Shown here: piece by piece, positions 38,859-48,438 of the stretch
How the letters are laid out: the number at the start of each line of letters is the position of its first letter
How positions within the stretch are numbered: position 1 is the stretch's first letter
NCBI RefSeq assembly: GCF_042663885.1
Contig: NZ_JBHSXV010000001.1
Origin: Aquipuribacter hungaricus
GTDB lineage: Bacteria > Actinomycetota > Actinomycetes > Actinomycetales > JBBAYJ01
Strand: one strand, 5' to 3'
DNA: 64,000 nucleotides
Made by a program: the position numbers and the translations under genes
Notes under the pieces: model-generated
Database searches by the model: none
Seen by the model: the letters and a program-made list of their open reading frames with translations, nothing else
What the model was told of the DNA's origin: nothing

Positions 38859-41398
38859 GCCTGGTCTCCTGTCACGAGCTGGTCGGGTGCGGGTGCAATT
38901 CCTACCAGGTCCCCGGCCCCTGCACCGAGACGCAGGCCCACCTCGCTGCGGCGCGAGCGGGTCGGGACCCAGACCACGCCGTCGACGACGGAGGGGTCGA
39001 CGCGGACGGGGAGCACGAGCGCGCCCTGGCGGGTGGACACCTGGACGTGGCCGCCGTCGCGGACGCCGGTGCCGGCCGCGGTGGCCGGGGACAGCCGGGC
39101 GTGCGCACGGTGGGCGGTGCCGGCCAGGTAGGCCTCGCCGTCCTGGCCGCGGCCGGCGTCCAGGAGCAGGCGCCAGGTGGCGAGCACGGCCTGGCCGGGC
39201 CCGGGGGCCGTCGTGCGGCCGGGGGCGACGTCGGGGGCGGGCACGCGTGCCTCGTCCCAGGCGCCGACCTGGGCCAGCTCGTCGCGCAGGCCGACGGCCT
39301 TGGCGGCGCCGAGCTCGACGCCCATGAGGCGGGCGAGCTCGTCGAGGACGGCGTGGTCGCTGAGGGCGTCGGTCTCCAGGACGGTGTCGAAGGGGCGCAG
39401 CCGTCCCTCCCAGTCCATGAACGACCCGGTCTTCTCCGCCGGGGGTGCCACGGGCAGCACGACGTCGGCGTGCTCGGTCACCGCGGAGCGGCGGACCTCG
39501 AGGCTGACGACGAACGAGGAGCCCTCGAGCGCGGCGCGGGCGGCGGCCGGGGACGGGAGGTCCCCGACGTCGACGCCCGCCACGAGCAGGCCCGCGCCGG
39601 CGGACGCCGCGGCGAGGATCCCCGCGGTGTCGCGGCCCGGTGCGGACGGCAGCCGTTCCACGCCCCACGCGGTGGCCACGTCGACCAGCGCCGCGGCGGT
39701 GAGCGGGCGACCGCCGGGCAGGGTGCGCGGCATGGCGCCGGCCTCGACGGCCCCGCGCTCCCCCGCCCGCCGCGGCACCCACGCCAGGCGGGCGCCGGTG
39801 GCGGCGGCCAGGGCCGCCGCGGCCGACAGCGCGCCGGGCGAGGTCGCCAGCCGCTCGCCGACGAGCAGGACGGCGCCCTCGCTCCTCAGCGCGGCGGAGA
39901 TGGCCTCCGCCGCCGGGTGCGCCGCGGACGGCTGGGCGGCGGCGCGCAGCACGGCCGCCTCGTCGCCGGGCGGGGTGGGGACGAGCAGGCCGGACAGCTT
40001 CTCCAGGCCGCGGCTGGCCAGCGGTGCCACCGAGGTGACGCCGAGGCCCTTGCGGGCGGCCTTGCGCAGGCGCAGGAAGAGGATCGGCGACTCCTCCTCC
40101 GGCTCCAGGCCGACGAGCACGACCGCGGCGGCGCGCTCGAGGTCGCCGTAGGTGACGCCGATGCCGGTGCCGGCGACCTGGGAGGCGAGGAAGGCCTCCT
40201 CCTCCGCCGAGTGCGGGCGGGCGCGGAAGTCGACGTCGTTGCTGCCGAGCACCGTGCGGGCGAACTTGCCGTAGGCGTAGGAGTCCTCGACCGTGAGCCG
40301 GCCGCCGACGAGCGTGCCGACGCCGGCGCGGTCGCGGGCCGCGGCGAGGCCGCGGGCGGCCACGTCGAGGGCGTCGGGCCACGAGGTCTCGACGAGCTCG
40401 CCGGTCACCTCGTCGCGCACGAGCGGGACGTCGACGCGGTCGGGCAGCGTGGCGTAGGTGAACGCCCAGCGGCCCTTGTCGCAGTTCCACTCCTCGTTGA
40501 CCGCGGGGTCCTCGCCGGCCAGGCGGCGCAGCACGACACCGCGGCGGTGGTCCGCGCGCACCGCGCAGCCGGAGCTGCAGTGCTCGCAGACGGTCGCGGA
40601 GCTGACCAGGTCGAACGGGCGGGCGCGGAAGCGGTAGGCGGCGCCGGTGAGCGCGCCGACCGGGCAGATCTGCACCGTGTTGCCCGAGAAGTACGACGCG
40701 AACGGCGCACCGGCCTCGTCGAGCTCGGCGGAGCCCTCGGTGAGCCCGCCGGTGTAGCCGAGCACCCGGGTGTCGAAGGTGCCGATCTGCTGGGAGGCGC
40801 CACGCTTCTGCAGGTCGATGAAGGTGTCGCCGGCGATCTCCTTGGAGAACCGGGTGCACCGCTGGCAGAGGATGCAGCGCTCGCGGTCCAGGAGCACCTG
40901 GGTCGAGATCTTGATGGGCTTGGCGAAGGTGCGCTTGGTGTCGACGAAGCGCGACTCGCCCCGGCCGTTGCTCATCGCCTGGTTCTGCAGCGGGCACTCG
41001 CCGCCCTTGTCGCAGATCGGGCAGTCGAGCGGGTGGTTGACCAGCAGCAGCTCCATGACGCCGTGCTGTGCCTTGTCCGCCACGGCGGACGTGCGCTGGG
41101 TCTCCACGACCATGCCGGGGCTGACCGTCATGGTGCAGCTGGCCTGCGGCTTGGGCATCTTCGTCAGCTGGCCGTCGCGGTTGGGCGTCGACACCTCGAC
41201 GAGGCACTGCCGGCAGGCGCCGGCGGGCTCCAGGAGCGGGTGGTCGCAGAAGCGCGGGATGGCGATCCCGAGCTCCTCGGCGACACGGATGAGCAGGGCG
41301 CCCTTGGGAGCCTGCACCTCGATGCCGTCGATGGTCAGCGGGACGGTCTCGGTCGCCTCGACGGCCTGCGTCGTCTCGGTGCCCGTGGAGAGGCTCAT
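38855..41398 (-). CDS. nuoG: NADH-quinone oxidoreductase subunit G (Fe-S electron wire)
   Basis: An 847-residue subunit of the peripheral arm. The N-terminal 2Fe-2S ferredoxin domain has FCDHPLLEPAGACRQC with the later cysteine in ASCTM. HPLDCPICDKGGECPLQ holds the His/Cys cluster N5 ligands, followed by ERCILCQRCTRF and the N7-type set CEHCSSGCAV. The rest is the molybdopterin-oxidoreductase-like domain, which in NuoG binds no cofactor, and an Ala-rich C-terminal half typical of actinobacteria. ATG 41398 overlaps the nuoF stop. Confidence 0.96.
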   Translation of the reverse strand: MSLSTGTETTQAVEATETVPLTIDGIEVQAPKGALLIRVAEELGIAIPRFCDHPLLEPAGACRQCLVEVSTPNRDGQLTKMPKPQASCTMTVSPGMVVETQRTSAVADKAQHGVMELLLVNHPLDCPICDKGGECPLQNQAMSNGRGESRFVDTKRTFAKPIKISTQVLLDRERCILCQRCTRFSKEIAGDTFIDLQKRGASQQIGTFDTRVLGYTGGLTEGSAELDEAGAPFASYFSGNTVQICPVGALTGAAYRFRARPFDLVSSATVCEHCSSGCAVRADHRRGVVLRRLAGEDPAVNEEWNCDKGRWAFTYATLPDRVDVPLVRDEVTGELVETSWPDALDVAARGLAAARDRAGVGTLVGGRLTVEDSYAYGKFARTVLGSNDVDFRARPHSAEEEAFLASQVAGTGIGVTYGDLERAAAVVLVGLEPEEESPILFLRLRKAARKGLGVTSVAPLASRGLEKLSGLLVPTPPGDEAAVLRAAAQPSAAHPAAEAISAALRSEGAVLLVGERLATSPGALSAAAALAAATGARLAWVPRRAGERGAVEAGAMPRTLPGGRPLTAAALVDVATAWGVERLPSAPGRDTAGILAAASAGAGLLVAGVDVGDLPSPAAARAALEGSSFVVSLEVRRSAVTEHADVVLPVAPPAEKTGSFMDWEGRLRPFDTVLETDALSDHAVLDELARLMGVELGAAKAVGLRDELAQVGAWDEARVPAPDVAPGRTTAPGPGQAVLATWRLLLDAGRGQDGEAYLAGTAHRAHARLSPATAAGTGVRDGGHVQVSTRQGALVLPVRVDPSVVDGVVWVPTRSRRSEVGLRLGAGAGDLVGIAPAPDQLVTGDQA

Positions 41399-42726
41399 GC
41401 CATACCTGCCGGCTCGGTCGCCGCGCCCGTGGCGGCGAAGACGGTGGAGGCCCGGTAGGGGAACAGCTCCCGGGCCGGGGTGCGGGTGCCCGCGACGAAC
41501 TCCTCGCGGAAGTACTTCACGGCGCTCGTGATGGGGCTCGTGGCCCCGTCGCCCAGCGCGCAGAAGGAGCGCCCGAGGATGTTGTCGCAGGTGTCGAGGA
41601 GGGTGTCGATGTCCTCCTCGGTCCCCTTGCCGGCCTCGAGCCGGCGGAGGATCTGGACCATCCAGTACGTGCCCTCGCGGCAGGGGGTGCACTTGCCGCA
41701 GGACTCGTGGGCGTAGAACTCGGTCCAGCGCAGCACGGCGCGGACGACCGAGGTGGTCTGGTCGAACATCTGCAGCGCGCGGGTGCCGAGCATGGACCCG
41801 GCGGCCGCCGTGGACTCGAAGTCCAGCGGCACGTCCAGGTGCTCGGCGGTGAACAGCGGCGTCGAGGACCCGCCCGGGGTCCAGAACTTCAGGGTGCTGC
41901 CCTCGCGCATGCCCCCGGCCAGCTCGAGGAGCTGGCGCATGGTGATGCCCAGCGGCGCCTCGTACTGCCCGGGGTGCTTGACGTGGCCGGAGACCGAGAA
42001 CAGGCCGTAGCCCTTGGACTTCTCGGTGCCCATGCCCGCGAACCACTCGGCGCCGTTGCGGACGATCGAGGGCACGCTGGCGATGGACTCGACGTTGTTG
42101 ACCACGGTGGGCCGCGCGTAGAGCCCGGCGACGGCCGGGAACGGCGGCTTGAGGCGCGGCTGGCCGCGCCGGCCCTCGAGGGAGTCCAGCAGCGCCGTCT
42201 CCTCCCCGCAGATGTAGGCGCCCGCGCCGGCGTGGACGACGACGTCCAGGTCGAAGCCCGAGCCGAGGATGTCGTTGCCGATGTACCCGGCGGCCCTCGC
42301 GTCGGCGACGGCCTTGAGCAGGCGGCGGTAGACGTGCAGCTCCTCGCCGCGCAGGTACACGAACGCCCGGGCGGCCCCGATGGCGTAGGCGGAGATGATG
42401 ACGCCCTCGATGAGGACGTGGGGGTTGGCGAGCATGAGCGGGGTGTCCTTGCACGTCCCCGGCTCGGACTCGTCGGCGTTGACCACGAGGTAGCGCGGCA
42501 GGCCGTCGTCCGGCGGCAGGAAGCCCCACTTCATGCCGGTGGGGAAGCCCGCGCCGCCGCGGCCGCGCAGCCCGGACGCCTTGACCGCGTCGACGAGCTC
42601 GGAGCGCGGCGTGCGCAGCGCCTGCCGCAGCGCCTGGTAGCCGTCGTGCTGCTCGTACGTCTTGAGGGTCCAGCTCTTGCGGGTGTCCCAGATCGCCGAG
42701 AGGACCGGCGTCAGCGTGTCGACCAT
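41395..42726 (-). CDS. nuoF: NADH-quinone oxidoreductase subunit F (NADH and FMN site)
   Basis: A 443-residue catalytic subunit where NADH reduces FMN. The NADH/FMN binding motifs are GLRGRGGAGFPTGMKW at about 52-67 and the GAGAYICGEETALLDSLEG region. Cluster N3 is bound by ESCGKCTPCREG plus a later Cys (GRSFCALGD). Length is normal. ATG 42726 overlaps the nuoE stop as TGATG, so re-initiation is likely. Confidence 0.97.
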   Translation of the reverse strand: MVDTLTPVLSAIWDTRKSWTLKTYEQHDGYQALRQALRTPRSELVDAVKASGLRGRGGAGFPTGMKWGFLPPDDGLPRYLVVNADESEPGTCKDTPLMLANPHVLIEGVIISAYAIGAARAFVYLRGEELHVYRRLLKAVADARAAGYIGNDILGSGFDLDVVVHAGAGAYICGEETALLDSLEGRRGQPRLKPPFPAVAGLYARPTVVNNVESIASVPSIVRNGAEWFAGMGTEKSKGYGLFSVSGHVKHPGQYEAPLGITMRQLLELAGGMREGSTLKFWTPGGSSTPLFTAEHLDVPLDFESTAAAGSMLGTRALQMFDQTTSVVRAVLRWTEFYAHESCGKCTPCREGTYWMVQILRRLEAGKGTEEDIDTLLDTCDNILGRSFCALGDGATSPITSAVKYFREEFVAGTRTPARELFPYRASTVFAATGAATEPAGMA

Positions 42727-43451
42727 CAGGTGCTCCCCGGGCTCGTGGTGGCGGTGCTGCTGTCGCCGTCGCTGCTGGGACGGCCGGTGCGGGCGGGCAC
42801 GGCCGGGGCCGCCCACCCCTGCTGGCGGGCCAGGCGCAGGCCGGCGAGCGTCGCGGGGCCCGCGGCGGGGCCCTCGTCGGCACGGCCGTCCTCGAAGCCG
42901 GCGAGCACCCGGGACATCGCCCGGAAGTCGACGACCTCGTCGGCCCCGCGGGTCGGCCGCACGGCCTCCCCGGCGCGGAGCCGGTCGACGAGCCCGCACG
43001 TGGACTGCGGGGTCTGGTTGTCGAAGAACTCCCAGTTGACCATCACCACGGGGGCGTAGTCGCAGGCCGCGTTGCACTCGATGCGCTCGAGGGTGACCTT
43101 GCCGTCGTCGGTGGTCTCGTCGTGGCCGACGCCCGCGTGCTCGCTGACGGCCTCCCAGATCTCGTCCCCGCCCATGACGGCGCACAGGGTGTTGGTGCAG
43201 ACCCCGACCGTGTACTCCCCGTTGGGGTGGCGCTTGTACTGCGTGTAGAAGGTCGCGACCGCGGACACCTCGGCGGTGGACAGGCCGAGGGTCTGCGCGC
43301 AGAAGGTCACCCCGTCGGGGCTGACGAAGCCGTCGACGGACTGCACGAGGTGCAGCATCGGCAGCAGGGCCGAGCGCTCCTGCGGGTACCGGGCGACGAT
43401 GGCGGCCGCGTCGGTGCGCAGCTGCTCGAGGGTCTCGGGGCTGTAGGCCAT
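42726..43451 (-). CDS. nuoE: NADH-quinone oxidoreductase subunit E (2Fe-2S)
   Basis: A 241-residue thioredoxin-like subunit with cluster N1a, bound by Cys85, Cys90, Cys126 and Cys130 (VCTNTLCAVMGG and ECNAACDYAP). The conserved core ends near residue 165; the C-terminal 75 residues are Ala/Ser-rich and probably flexible. ATG 43451 shares bases with the nuoD stop (TGATG). Confidence 0.96.
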   Translation of the reverse strand: MAYSPETLEQLRTDAAAIVARYPQERSALLPMLHLVQSVDGFVSPDGVTFCAQTLGLSTAEVSAVATFYTQYKRHPNGEYTVGVCTNTLCAVMGGDEIWEAVSEHAGVGHDETTDDGKVTLERIECNAACDYAPVVMVNWEFFDNQTPQSTCGLVDRLRAGEAVRPTRGADEVVDFRAMSRVLAGFEDGRADEGPAAGPATLAGLRLARQQGWAAPAVPARTGRPSSDGDSSTATTSPGST

Positions 43452-44911
43452 CAGCGGTCGACGCCTCCCATGACGGGGTCGAGGGCGGCCACCGAGGCGA
43501 CGACGTCGGCGACCTGGGCGCCCTCGCACATCACGGAGACACCCTGCAGGTTGGTGAAGGACGGGTCGCGGAAGTGCGCGCGGTACGGCTTGGTGCCGCC
43601 GTCGGAGACCAGGTGCGCCCCCAGCTCGCCGCGCGGGGACTCCACCGCGGTGTAGACCTGCCCGGCCGGGACCCGGAAGCCCTCGGTGACGAGCTTGAAG
43701 TGGTGGATCAGGGCCTCCATCGAGGTGCCCATGATCTGCCGGATGTGGTCGAGGGAGTTGCCCAGCCCGTCGCCGCCCAGCGCGAGCTGGGAGGGCCAGC
43801 GGACCTTGGGGTCGTCGACCATGACCGGGCCGTGGCCCAGCCGCTGGAGCTTCTCCATGCACTGCTCGACGATGTCGACCGACTGGTACATCTCGTCCAG
43901 GCGGATCCGCAGGCGGGAGTAGTTGTCGGCCTCGGTGCGCGTCACCACGTCGAAGTCGTAGGTCTCGTAGCCGCAGTACGGCTCGTCCTTGCGCAGGTCG
44001 GCGGGCAGGCCGGTCGAGCGCAGCACCGGTCCCGTGATGCCCAGGGCCAGGCAGCCGGCGAGGTTGAGGTAGCCGGTGCCGACCAGGCGCTGCTTGAGCG
44101 TCGGGTTCTGGGCGCTGAGGTTCTCCAGGTCGCGGATGCCGGCGCGGATGCTCGGCAGGAACTCGCGGATGGAGTCCAGCGCCCCCGGCGGGATGTCCTG
44201 CGCGACGCCGCCCGGGCGCACGAACGCGTGGTTCATCCGCAGGCCGGTGATCTCCTCGAGGATCTCCAGCGCCTTGTCCCGCTCGCGGAAACCGTCGGTC
44301 ATCATCGTCGTGGAGCCCAGCTCCATGCCGCCGGTGGCCAGGGCCACGGCGTGGGAGCCGATCCGGTTGAGCTCCATGGTGAGCACGCGGAGCACGCTGG
44401 CCCGCTCGGGCACCTGCTCGGTGATGCCGAGCATCTTCTCGATGCCCAGGCAGTACGCCGTCTCGTTGAAGATCGGCGACAGGTAGTCCATGCGCGTGCA
44501 GAAGGTGACGCCCTGGGTCCAGGACCGCACCTCCATGTTCTTCTCGATGCCGGTGTGGAGGTAGCCGATGCCGGCGCGGGCCTCGGTGACCGTCTCGCCC
44601 TCGACCTCGAGGATGAGCCGGAGCACGCCGTGGGTCGACGGGTGCTGCGGGCCCATGTTGACGACGATCCGCTCCTCGCCCAGGCGCGCGGTGTCGACCA
44701 CGTCGTCCCAGTCGCCGCCGCCGACGGTGACGACCGCGCCCTCGAGCACGTCGTTGTCGGCGTTGAGCACGCCGTAGGCGTCGTCGTGGGTGGAGCCGCC
44801 CGCGGGCGCCGGGGTGGCGTCGGCCGGGGAGGCGCTGGAGTCGACCGGGTTGCCCGCGCCGCGGGTGCCGCCGGTGCTGCTGCCCGTGCTGCTGCTCGTG
44901 GTGCTGCTCAC
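43451..44911 (-). CDS. nuoD: NADH-quinone oxidoreductase subunit D (quinone-site 49-kDa subunit)
   Basis: A 486-residue peripheral subunit forming the quinone pocket. VVNMGPQHPSTHGVLRL contains the His loop of the pocket, and GYLHTGIEKNMEVRSW, DYLSPIFNETAYCLGIEK and ESPRGELGAHLVSDGG are characteristic. The N-terminal 70 residues are a Ser/Thr/Gly/Asp-rich extension not found in E. coli. GTG 44911 overlaps the nuoC stop by four bases; an internal start cannot be excluded but coupling favours 44911. Confidence 0.95.
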   Translation of the reverse strand: MSSTTSSSTGSSTGGTRGAGNPVDSSASPADATPAPAGGSTHDDAYGVLNADNDVLEGAVVTVGGGDWDDVVDTARLGEERIVVNMGPQHPSTHGVLRLILEVEGETVTEARAGIGYLHTGIEKNMEVRSWTQGVTFCTRMDYLSPIFNETAYCLGIEKMLGITEQVPERASVLRVLTMELNRIGSHAVALATGGMELGSTTMMTDGFRERDKALEILEEITGLRMNHAFVRPGGVAQDIPPGALDSIREFLPSIRAGIRDLENLSAQNPTLKQRLVGTGYLNLAGCLALGITGPVLRSTGLPADLRKDEPYCGYETYDFDVVTRTEADNYSRLRIRLDEMYQSVDIVEQCMEKLQRLGHGPVMVDDPKVRWPSQLALGGDGLGNSLDHIRQIMGTSMEALIHHFKLVTEGFRVPAGQVYTAVESPRGELGAHLVSDGGTKPYRAHFRDPSFTNLQGVSVMCEGAQVADVVASVAALDPVMGGVDR

Positions 44912-45942
44912 GTGTACTGCCTCCGCACGTCGGGCGACGGGACGGTGGCGCCCTTGTACTCCACCGGGATGCCGCCGAGGGGGTAGTCCTTGCGCTGCGG
45001 GTGGCCCGGCCAGTCGTCGGGCATGTGGATCCGCGTGAGGGCCGGGTGGCCGTCGAACTGGATGCCGAAGAAGTCCCAGGTCTCGCGCTCGTGCCAGTCG
45101 TGCGTCGGGTAGACCGCCGTGGTCGAGGGGATGTGGGGGTCGGCGTCGGGGACGGAGACCTCCAAGCGCACCCGGCGGGAGTGGGTGATCGACTTCAGGT
45201 GGTAGACCGCGTGCAGCTCCCGGCCCGTGTCCTCCGGGTAGTGCACCCCGGAGACGCCGAGGCTGAGCTCGAAGCGCAGGTCGGGCTCGTCGCGCAGCCG
45301 CCGGCACACCTCGACGACGTGCTCGCGCCGGACGTGGAACGTGATCTCGCCGAAGCTGACGACGACCTTCTCGATCGCGCCGGCCGGGCTGTCGTAGCCC
45401 AGGCCGATCTCGGCCAGGCTGTCGCCGAGCAGGTCGGCGACCTCGTCGAACCAGCCGCCGTAGGGCCGCTGCGCGGGCAGGGCGACCGTCGAGGTCGACA
45501 CCAGGCCCGAGTAGCCGGAGGTGTCCCCCGGGCCGGCGGGCGAGCCGAACATCCCGCGGCGCGTGGTGACCGGGGTCGCGGCGGCCGGGGTGCCGGCGGG
45601 CGTGAGGCCGCCCGAGGTGCCGGTGCGCTCGCCCGTCGTCACGTCCGTCGCCGTGGTGGCGTCGGCGTCCGTGCCCGTGGTGTGCACGCCCTTCGTCGCC
45701 TCGGTGACGGCGGGGTCGGCCGACACCTTGGTCGAGGGGTCGATGGCGTCGCCCGAGACGCCGGCGGGCGCGGTCGCGTCGGCCTGCTCCGCCTGGCGGC
45801 CGGCCTGGGCGCTGGGCCCGTCGGTCTCGCCGGCGCGCTGCCCGGTCCGGTCGACGTCGTCGTCGCCGGTCGGGGTGCCCGCGCCGGGGGTGTCGCTGGC
45901 CGGCGTCTTCTCCGGGCGCGTGCTGTCGGTCGGGTCGCTCAC
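44908..45942 (-). CDS. nuoC: NADH-quinone oxidoreductase subunit C with long disordered N-terminus
   Basis: A 344-residue 30-kDa subunit of the complex I peripheral arm. The conserved part starts at about residue 128 (TRRGMFG, GDTSGYSGL) and includes RFELSLGVSGVHYP, YHLKSITHSRRVRLEV, the family signature HDWHERETWDFFGIQFDGHP and RKDYPLGG. Residues 1-127 are Thr/Asp/Ala/Gly-rich, strongly acidic and without predicted structure. GTG 45942 overlaps the nuoB stop, supporting the long form. Confidence 0.94.
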   Translation of the reverse strand: MSDPTDSTRPEKTPASDTPGAGTPTGDDDVDRTGQRAGETDGPSAQAGRQAEQADATAPAGVSGDAIDPSTKVSADPAVTEATKGVHTTGTDADATTATDVTTGERTGTSGGLTPAGTPAAATPVTTRRGMFGSPAGPGDTSGYSGLVSTSTVALPAQRPYGGWFDEVADLLGDSLAEIGLGYDSPAGAIEKVVVSFGEITFHVRREHVVEVCRRLRDEPDLRFELSLGVSGVHYPEDTGRELHAVYHLKSITHSRRVRLEVSVPDADPHIPSTTAVYPTHDWHERETWDFFGIQFDGHPALTRIHMPDDWPGHPQRKDYPLGGIPVEYKGATVPSPDVRRQYT

Positions 45943-46493
45943 CGCAGCAGCCCCTTCATCTGGACCGTCGGGGTGGCGGCGAGCGCGCGCTCCTCGGCCT
46001 CGGCCTCGGCCGTGACCTTGTGCGCGCCCATCTTCTCGCCCTTGATCTGGTCGTGGAGCATGAGGATCGCGTCCAGCAGCATCTCCGGGCGCGGCGGGCA
46101 GCCGGGCAGGTAGACGTCGACGGGCACGATGTGGTCGACGCCCTGGACGATCGCGTAGTTGTTAAACATGCCGCCCGAGGACGCGCAGACGCCCATGGCG
46201 ATGACCCACTTGGGGTTGGGCATCTGGTCGTAGACCTGGCGGACGACCGGGGCCATCTTCTGGCTCACCCGGCCGGCGACGATCATGAGGTCGGCCTGGC
46301 GGGGGCTCGCGGAGAACCGCTCCATGCCGAACCGGGCGATGTCGTACTTGGGTCCGCCCACGGCCATCATCTCGATGGCGCAGCAGGCCAGGCCGAACGT
46401 CGCCGGCCAGACGGACGACTTGCGGACGAGCCCGACGAGCTGCTCCACCTGTCCCAGCAGGATCCCTGCCGGGAGCTTCTCCTCGATACCCAT
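45939..46493 (-). CDS. nuoB: NADH-quinone oxidoreductase subunit B (cluster N2)
   Basis: A 184-residue subunit that holds the terminal cluster N2 and hands electrons to quinone. Ligands are the tandem Cys37-Cys38 (LACCAIEMM), Cys103 (GVCASSGG) and Cys132 (LPGCPPRPE). Length and motif order are canonical. ATG 46493 is clear. About 177 bases separate it from nuoA; that gap is low-complexity GGTGC-rich sequence with no ORF I can support. Confidence 0.97.
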   Translation of the reverse strand: MGIEEKLPAGILLGQVEQLVGLVRKSSVWPATFGLACCAIEMMAVGGPKYDIARFGMERFSASPRQADLMIVAGRVSQKMAPVVRQVYDQMPNPKWVIAMGVCASSGGMFNNYAIVQGVDHIVPVDVYLPGCPPRPEMLLDAILMLHDQIKGEKMGAHKVTAEAEAEERALAATPTVQMKGLLR

Positions 46494-46670
46494 GCTGTGC
46501 TCCTGTCGGTGCTGCGACTGCTGTGTCTGCTGCGTCGGGCGCTGGTGCCGGTGCGGCTGGTGCTGGTGCGCTTGGTCCTGGTGCGGCGGTGCGGGCCCGG
46601 TCCCGCGGCGTGCTGCCGGGTCGTGCTGAGGTGCGTGCTGCCGGTGGGGCGGGTCAGGCGGGGGGGACGG

Positions 46671-47030
46671 TCAGTCCCACTCGAGCCCGCCGCGGCGCCA
46701 CACGTAGCCGTAGGCGACGAGGATCGCGCCGACGAACAGCAGCACCTGGACCAGCGCGAAGACGCCGAGCTGGTTGAAGGCGATGGCCCACGGGATGAGG
46801 AAGACGGTCTCGATGTCGAAGACGATGAAGAGCATGGCGATCAGGTAGAACTTCACGGGCACCCGCCCGCCGCCGGCCGCCTGGGGCGTCGGCTGGATGC
46901 CGCACTCGTAGGCCTCGAGCTTGGCGCGGTTGTACCGGGACGGGCCCGTGAGCGAGGTCGCGACGATGGAGAACGCGGCGAAGCCGGCGCCGATCGCCAG
47001 CATGATCACCAGCGGCAGATAGGGGCTCAC
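46671..47030 (-). CDS. nuoA: NADH-quinone oxidoreductase subunit A
   Basis: A 119-residue, three-helix membrane subunit at the quinone-chamber entrance and the first gene of the nuoA-N operon. The loop with YECGIQPTPQA (cysteine of the TMH1-2 loop) and helix 2 with FDIETVFLIPWAIAF are diagnostic. GTG 47030 has GAGGAG eight bases upstream. Confidence 0.96.
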   Translation of the reverse strand: MSPYLPLVIMLAIGAGFAAFSIVATSLTGPSRYNRAKLEAYECGIQPTPQAAGGGRVPVKFYLIAMLFIVFDIETVFLIPWAIAFNQLGVFALVQVLLFVGAILVAYGYVWRRGGLEWD

Positions 47031-47106
47031 GTCGCCACTCCTCGTCGTCGGGTCGTCGACAGCGAGGCATGTCCCCCGCGTGCGCGGGCAATCCTAGGGG
47101 TTGCCC

Positions 47107-48438
47107 TCACGCGATCCTCGCCGCCACCGGGGACAGCCGCTCCATCTGCTGGATGACCTTGTCGACGCTCGTGCCGCCCGTGTCCGCGTAGAGGTTGGCG
47201 AGCAGCTTGAGCACGAACTGCATGAGCAGCGGGCGCGGCAGGCCGTACCGGGTGGCGGTCTGCATGACCCACGGGTTGCCGATGAGCTTCACGAAGACGC
47301 GGCCCAGCGCGTAGTAGGACCCCATCTCCGCGTCGACAGCGGCCGCGTAGCCCTCGAGGGCCCGCTCGCGCTCGTGCCCGGGCAGGCCCAGCGCCCCCGC
47401 CACGACGCCGGCGGCGATGCGGGAGCTGGCCATGGCGTAGGCAATGCCCTCGCCGTTGAAGGGGTTGACCATGCCGCCCGCGTCACCGACGAGCACGAGG
47501 CCGCGGGTGTAGTGGGGGGTCCGGTTGAAGCCCATGGGCAGCGCGGCACCCTTGATGCCGCCCTGCTGGTTCTCCGGCGAGAAGCCCCAGTCCTCGGGCA
47601 TGGTCGCCACCCAGCGCTGCAGCAGCTCCTTGTAGTCGACGTTGCCGAAGGCCGAGGAGCTGCTGAGGATGCCGAGCCCGACGTTGCTCGTGCCGTCGCC
47701 CACGCCGAACACCCAGCCGTAGCCGGGCAGGAGCGACGACTGCCCGGGCGGGCCGTCCCACAGCTCCAGCCAGGACTCGAGGTAGTCGTCGTGCGTGCGG
47801 GGCGACGTGTAGTACGTCCGGACCGCGACGCCGAGCGGCCGGTCGTCGCGCTTGAGCAGCCCCATGGCCAGGCTCAGGCGGGAGCTGTTGCCGTCCGCGG
47901 CGACGACGACCCGGGCGCGCACCGTGCCGGTGAGCCCGGTCTTGCGCCCCTTCGCGTCGTGGCGGGCCCAGGTGACGCCCGTGATGCGGCCGGCGCCGTC
48001 GAGCACGGGACCGGTGACCGAGGTCTGCTCGAACAGCTGGGCCCCGTCCTGCTGCGCGGTGCGGGCCAGGACCTCGTCGAGGTCGGCACGGGGGCGGACC
48101 AGCCCGTAGCTGGGCACGCCGGTGAGCTCGGGCCAGGGCAGCTCGAGCCGCTGGCCGCCGCCGACGATGCGCAGCCCCTTGTTGCGGATCCAGCCGTCGC
48201 TCTCCTCGTGCGGGACGCCGAGGGCGACGAGCTCCTTGACCCCGCGGGGAGTCAGGCCGTCGCCGCAGACCTTCTCGCGCGGGAAGGCGGTCTTCTCCAG
48301 GAGGACGACGTGCAGCCCGGCCCGGGCGAGGTAGGCCGCGGCGGTCGATCCTGCGGGGCCGGCGCCGACGACGACGACGTCCGCCTCGGCCGGGACGTCG
48401 TGCACCGGTGCGTCGGGCTGCTCGGTCAGGGTGCTCAC
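47107..48438 (-). CDS. menJ: Menaquinone reductase / geranylgeranyl reductase family flavoprotein (MenJ-like)
   Basis: A 443-residue FAD enzyme that saturates a double bond in the isoprenoid tail of menaquinone, as MenJ does in mycobacteria. The FAD Rossmann motif is VVVVGAGPAGSTAA at 21-34, the family segment EKVCGDGLTPRGV follows, and LVGDAGGMVNPFNGEGIAYAM is the second FAD-binding region. GTG 48438 is chosen because CCGGAGG lies five bases upstream; a longer in-frame ATG form lacks this. It sits between menG and nuoA in the same direction, consistent with quinone maturation for complex I. Confidence 0.9.
   Translation of the reverse strand: MSTLTEQPDAPVHDVPAEADVVVVGAGPAGSTAAAYLARAGLHVVLLEKTAFPREKVCGDGLTPRGVKELVALGVPHEESDGWIRNKGLRIVGGGQRLELPWPELTGVPSYGLVRPRADLDEVLARTAQQDGAQLFEQTSVTGPVLDGAGRITGVTWARHDAKGRKTGLTGTVRARVVVAADGNSSRLSLAMGLLKRDDRPLGVAVRTYYTSPRTHDDYLESWLELWDGPPGQSSLLPGYGWVFGVGDGTSNVGLGILSSSSAFGNVDYKELLQRWVATMPEDWGFSPENQQGGIKGAALPMGFNRTPHYTRGLVLVGDAGGMVNPFNGEGIAYAMASSRIAAGVVAGALGLPGHERERALEGYAAAVDAEMGSYYALGRVFVKLIGNPWVMQTATRYGLPRPLLMQFVLKLLANLYADTGGTSVDKVIQQMERLSPVAARIA

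Noticed and set aside
38855..42883. Single 1,342-codon frame covering nuoG and beyond
   Set aside because: The upstream half is a shadow of nuoF in another frame; the nuoG ATG at 41398 overlaps the nuoF stop and begins the recognisable ferredoxin domain.
46494..46670. Possible small gene between nuoA and nuoB
   Set aside because: The sequence is GGTGCTG-rich low complexity without a convincing start or conserved product; nuoA-nuoB order is otherwise standard.
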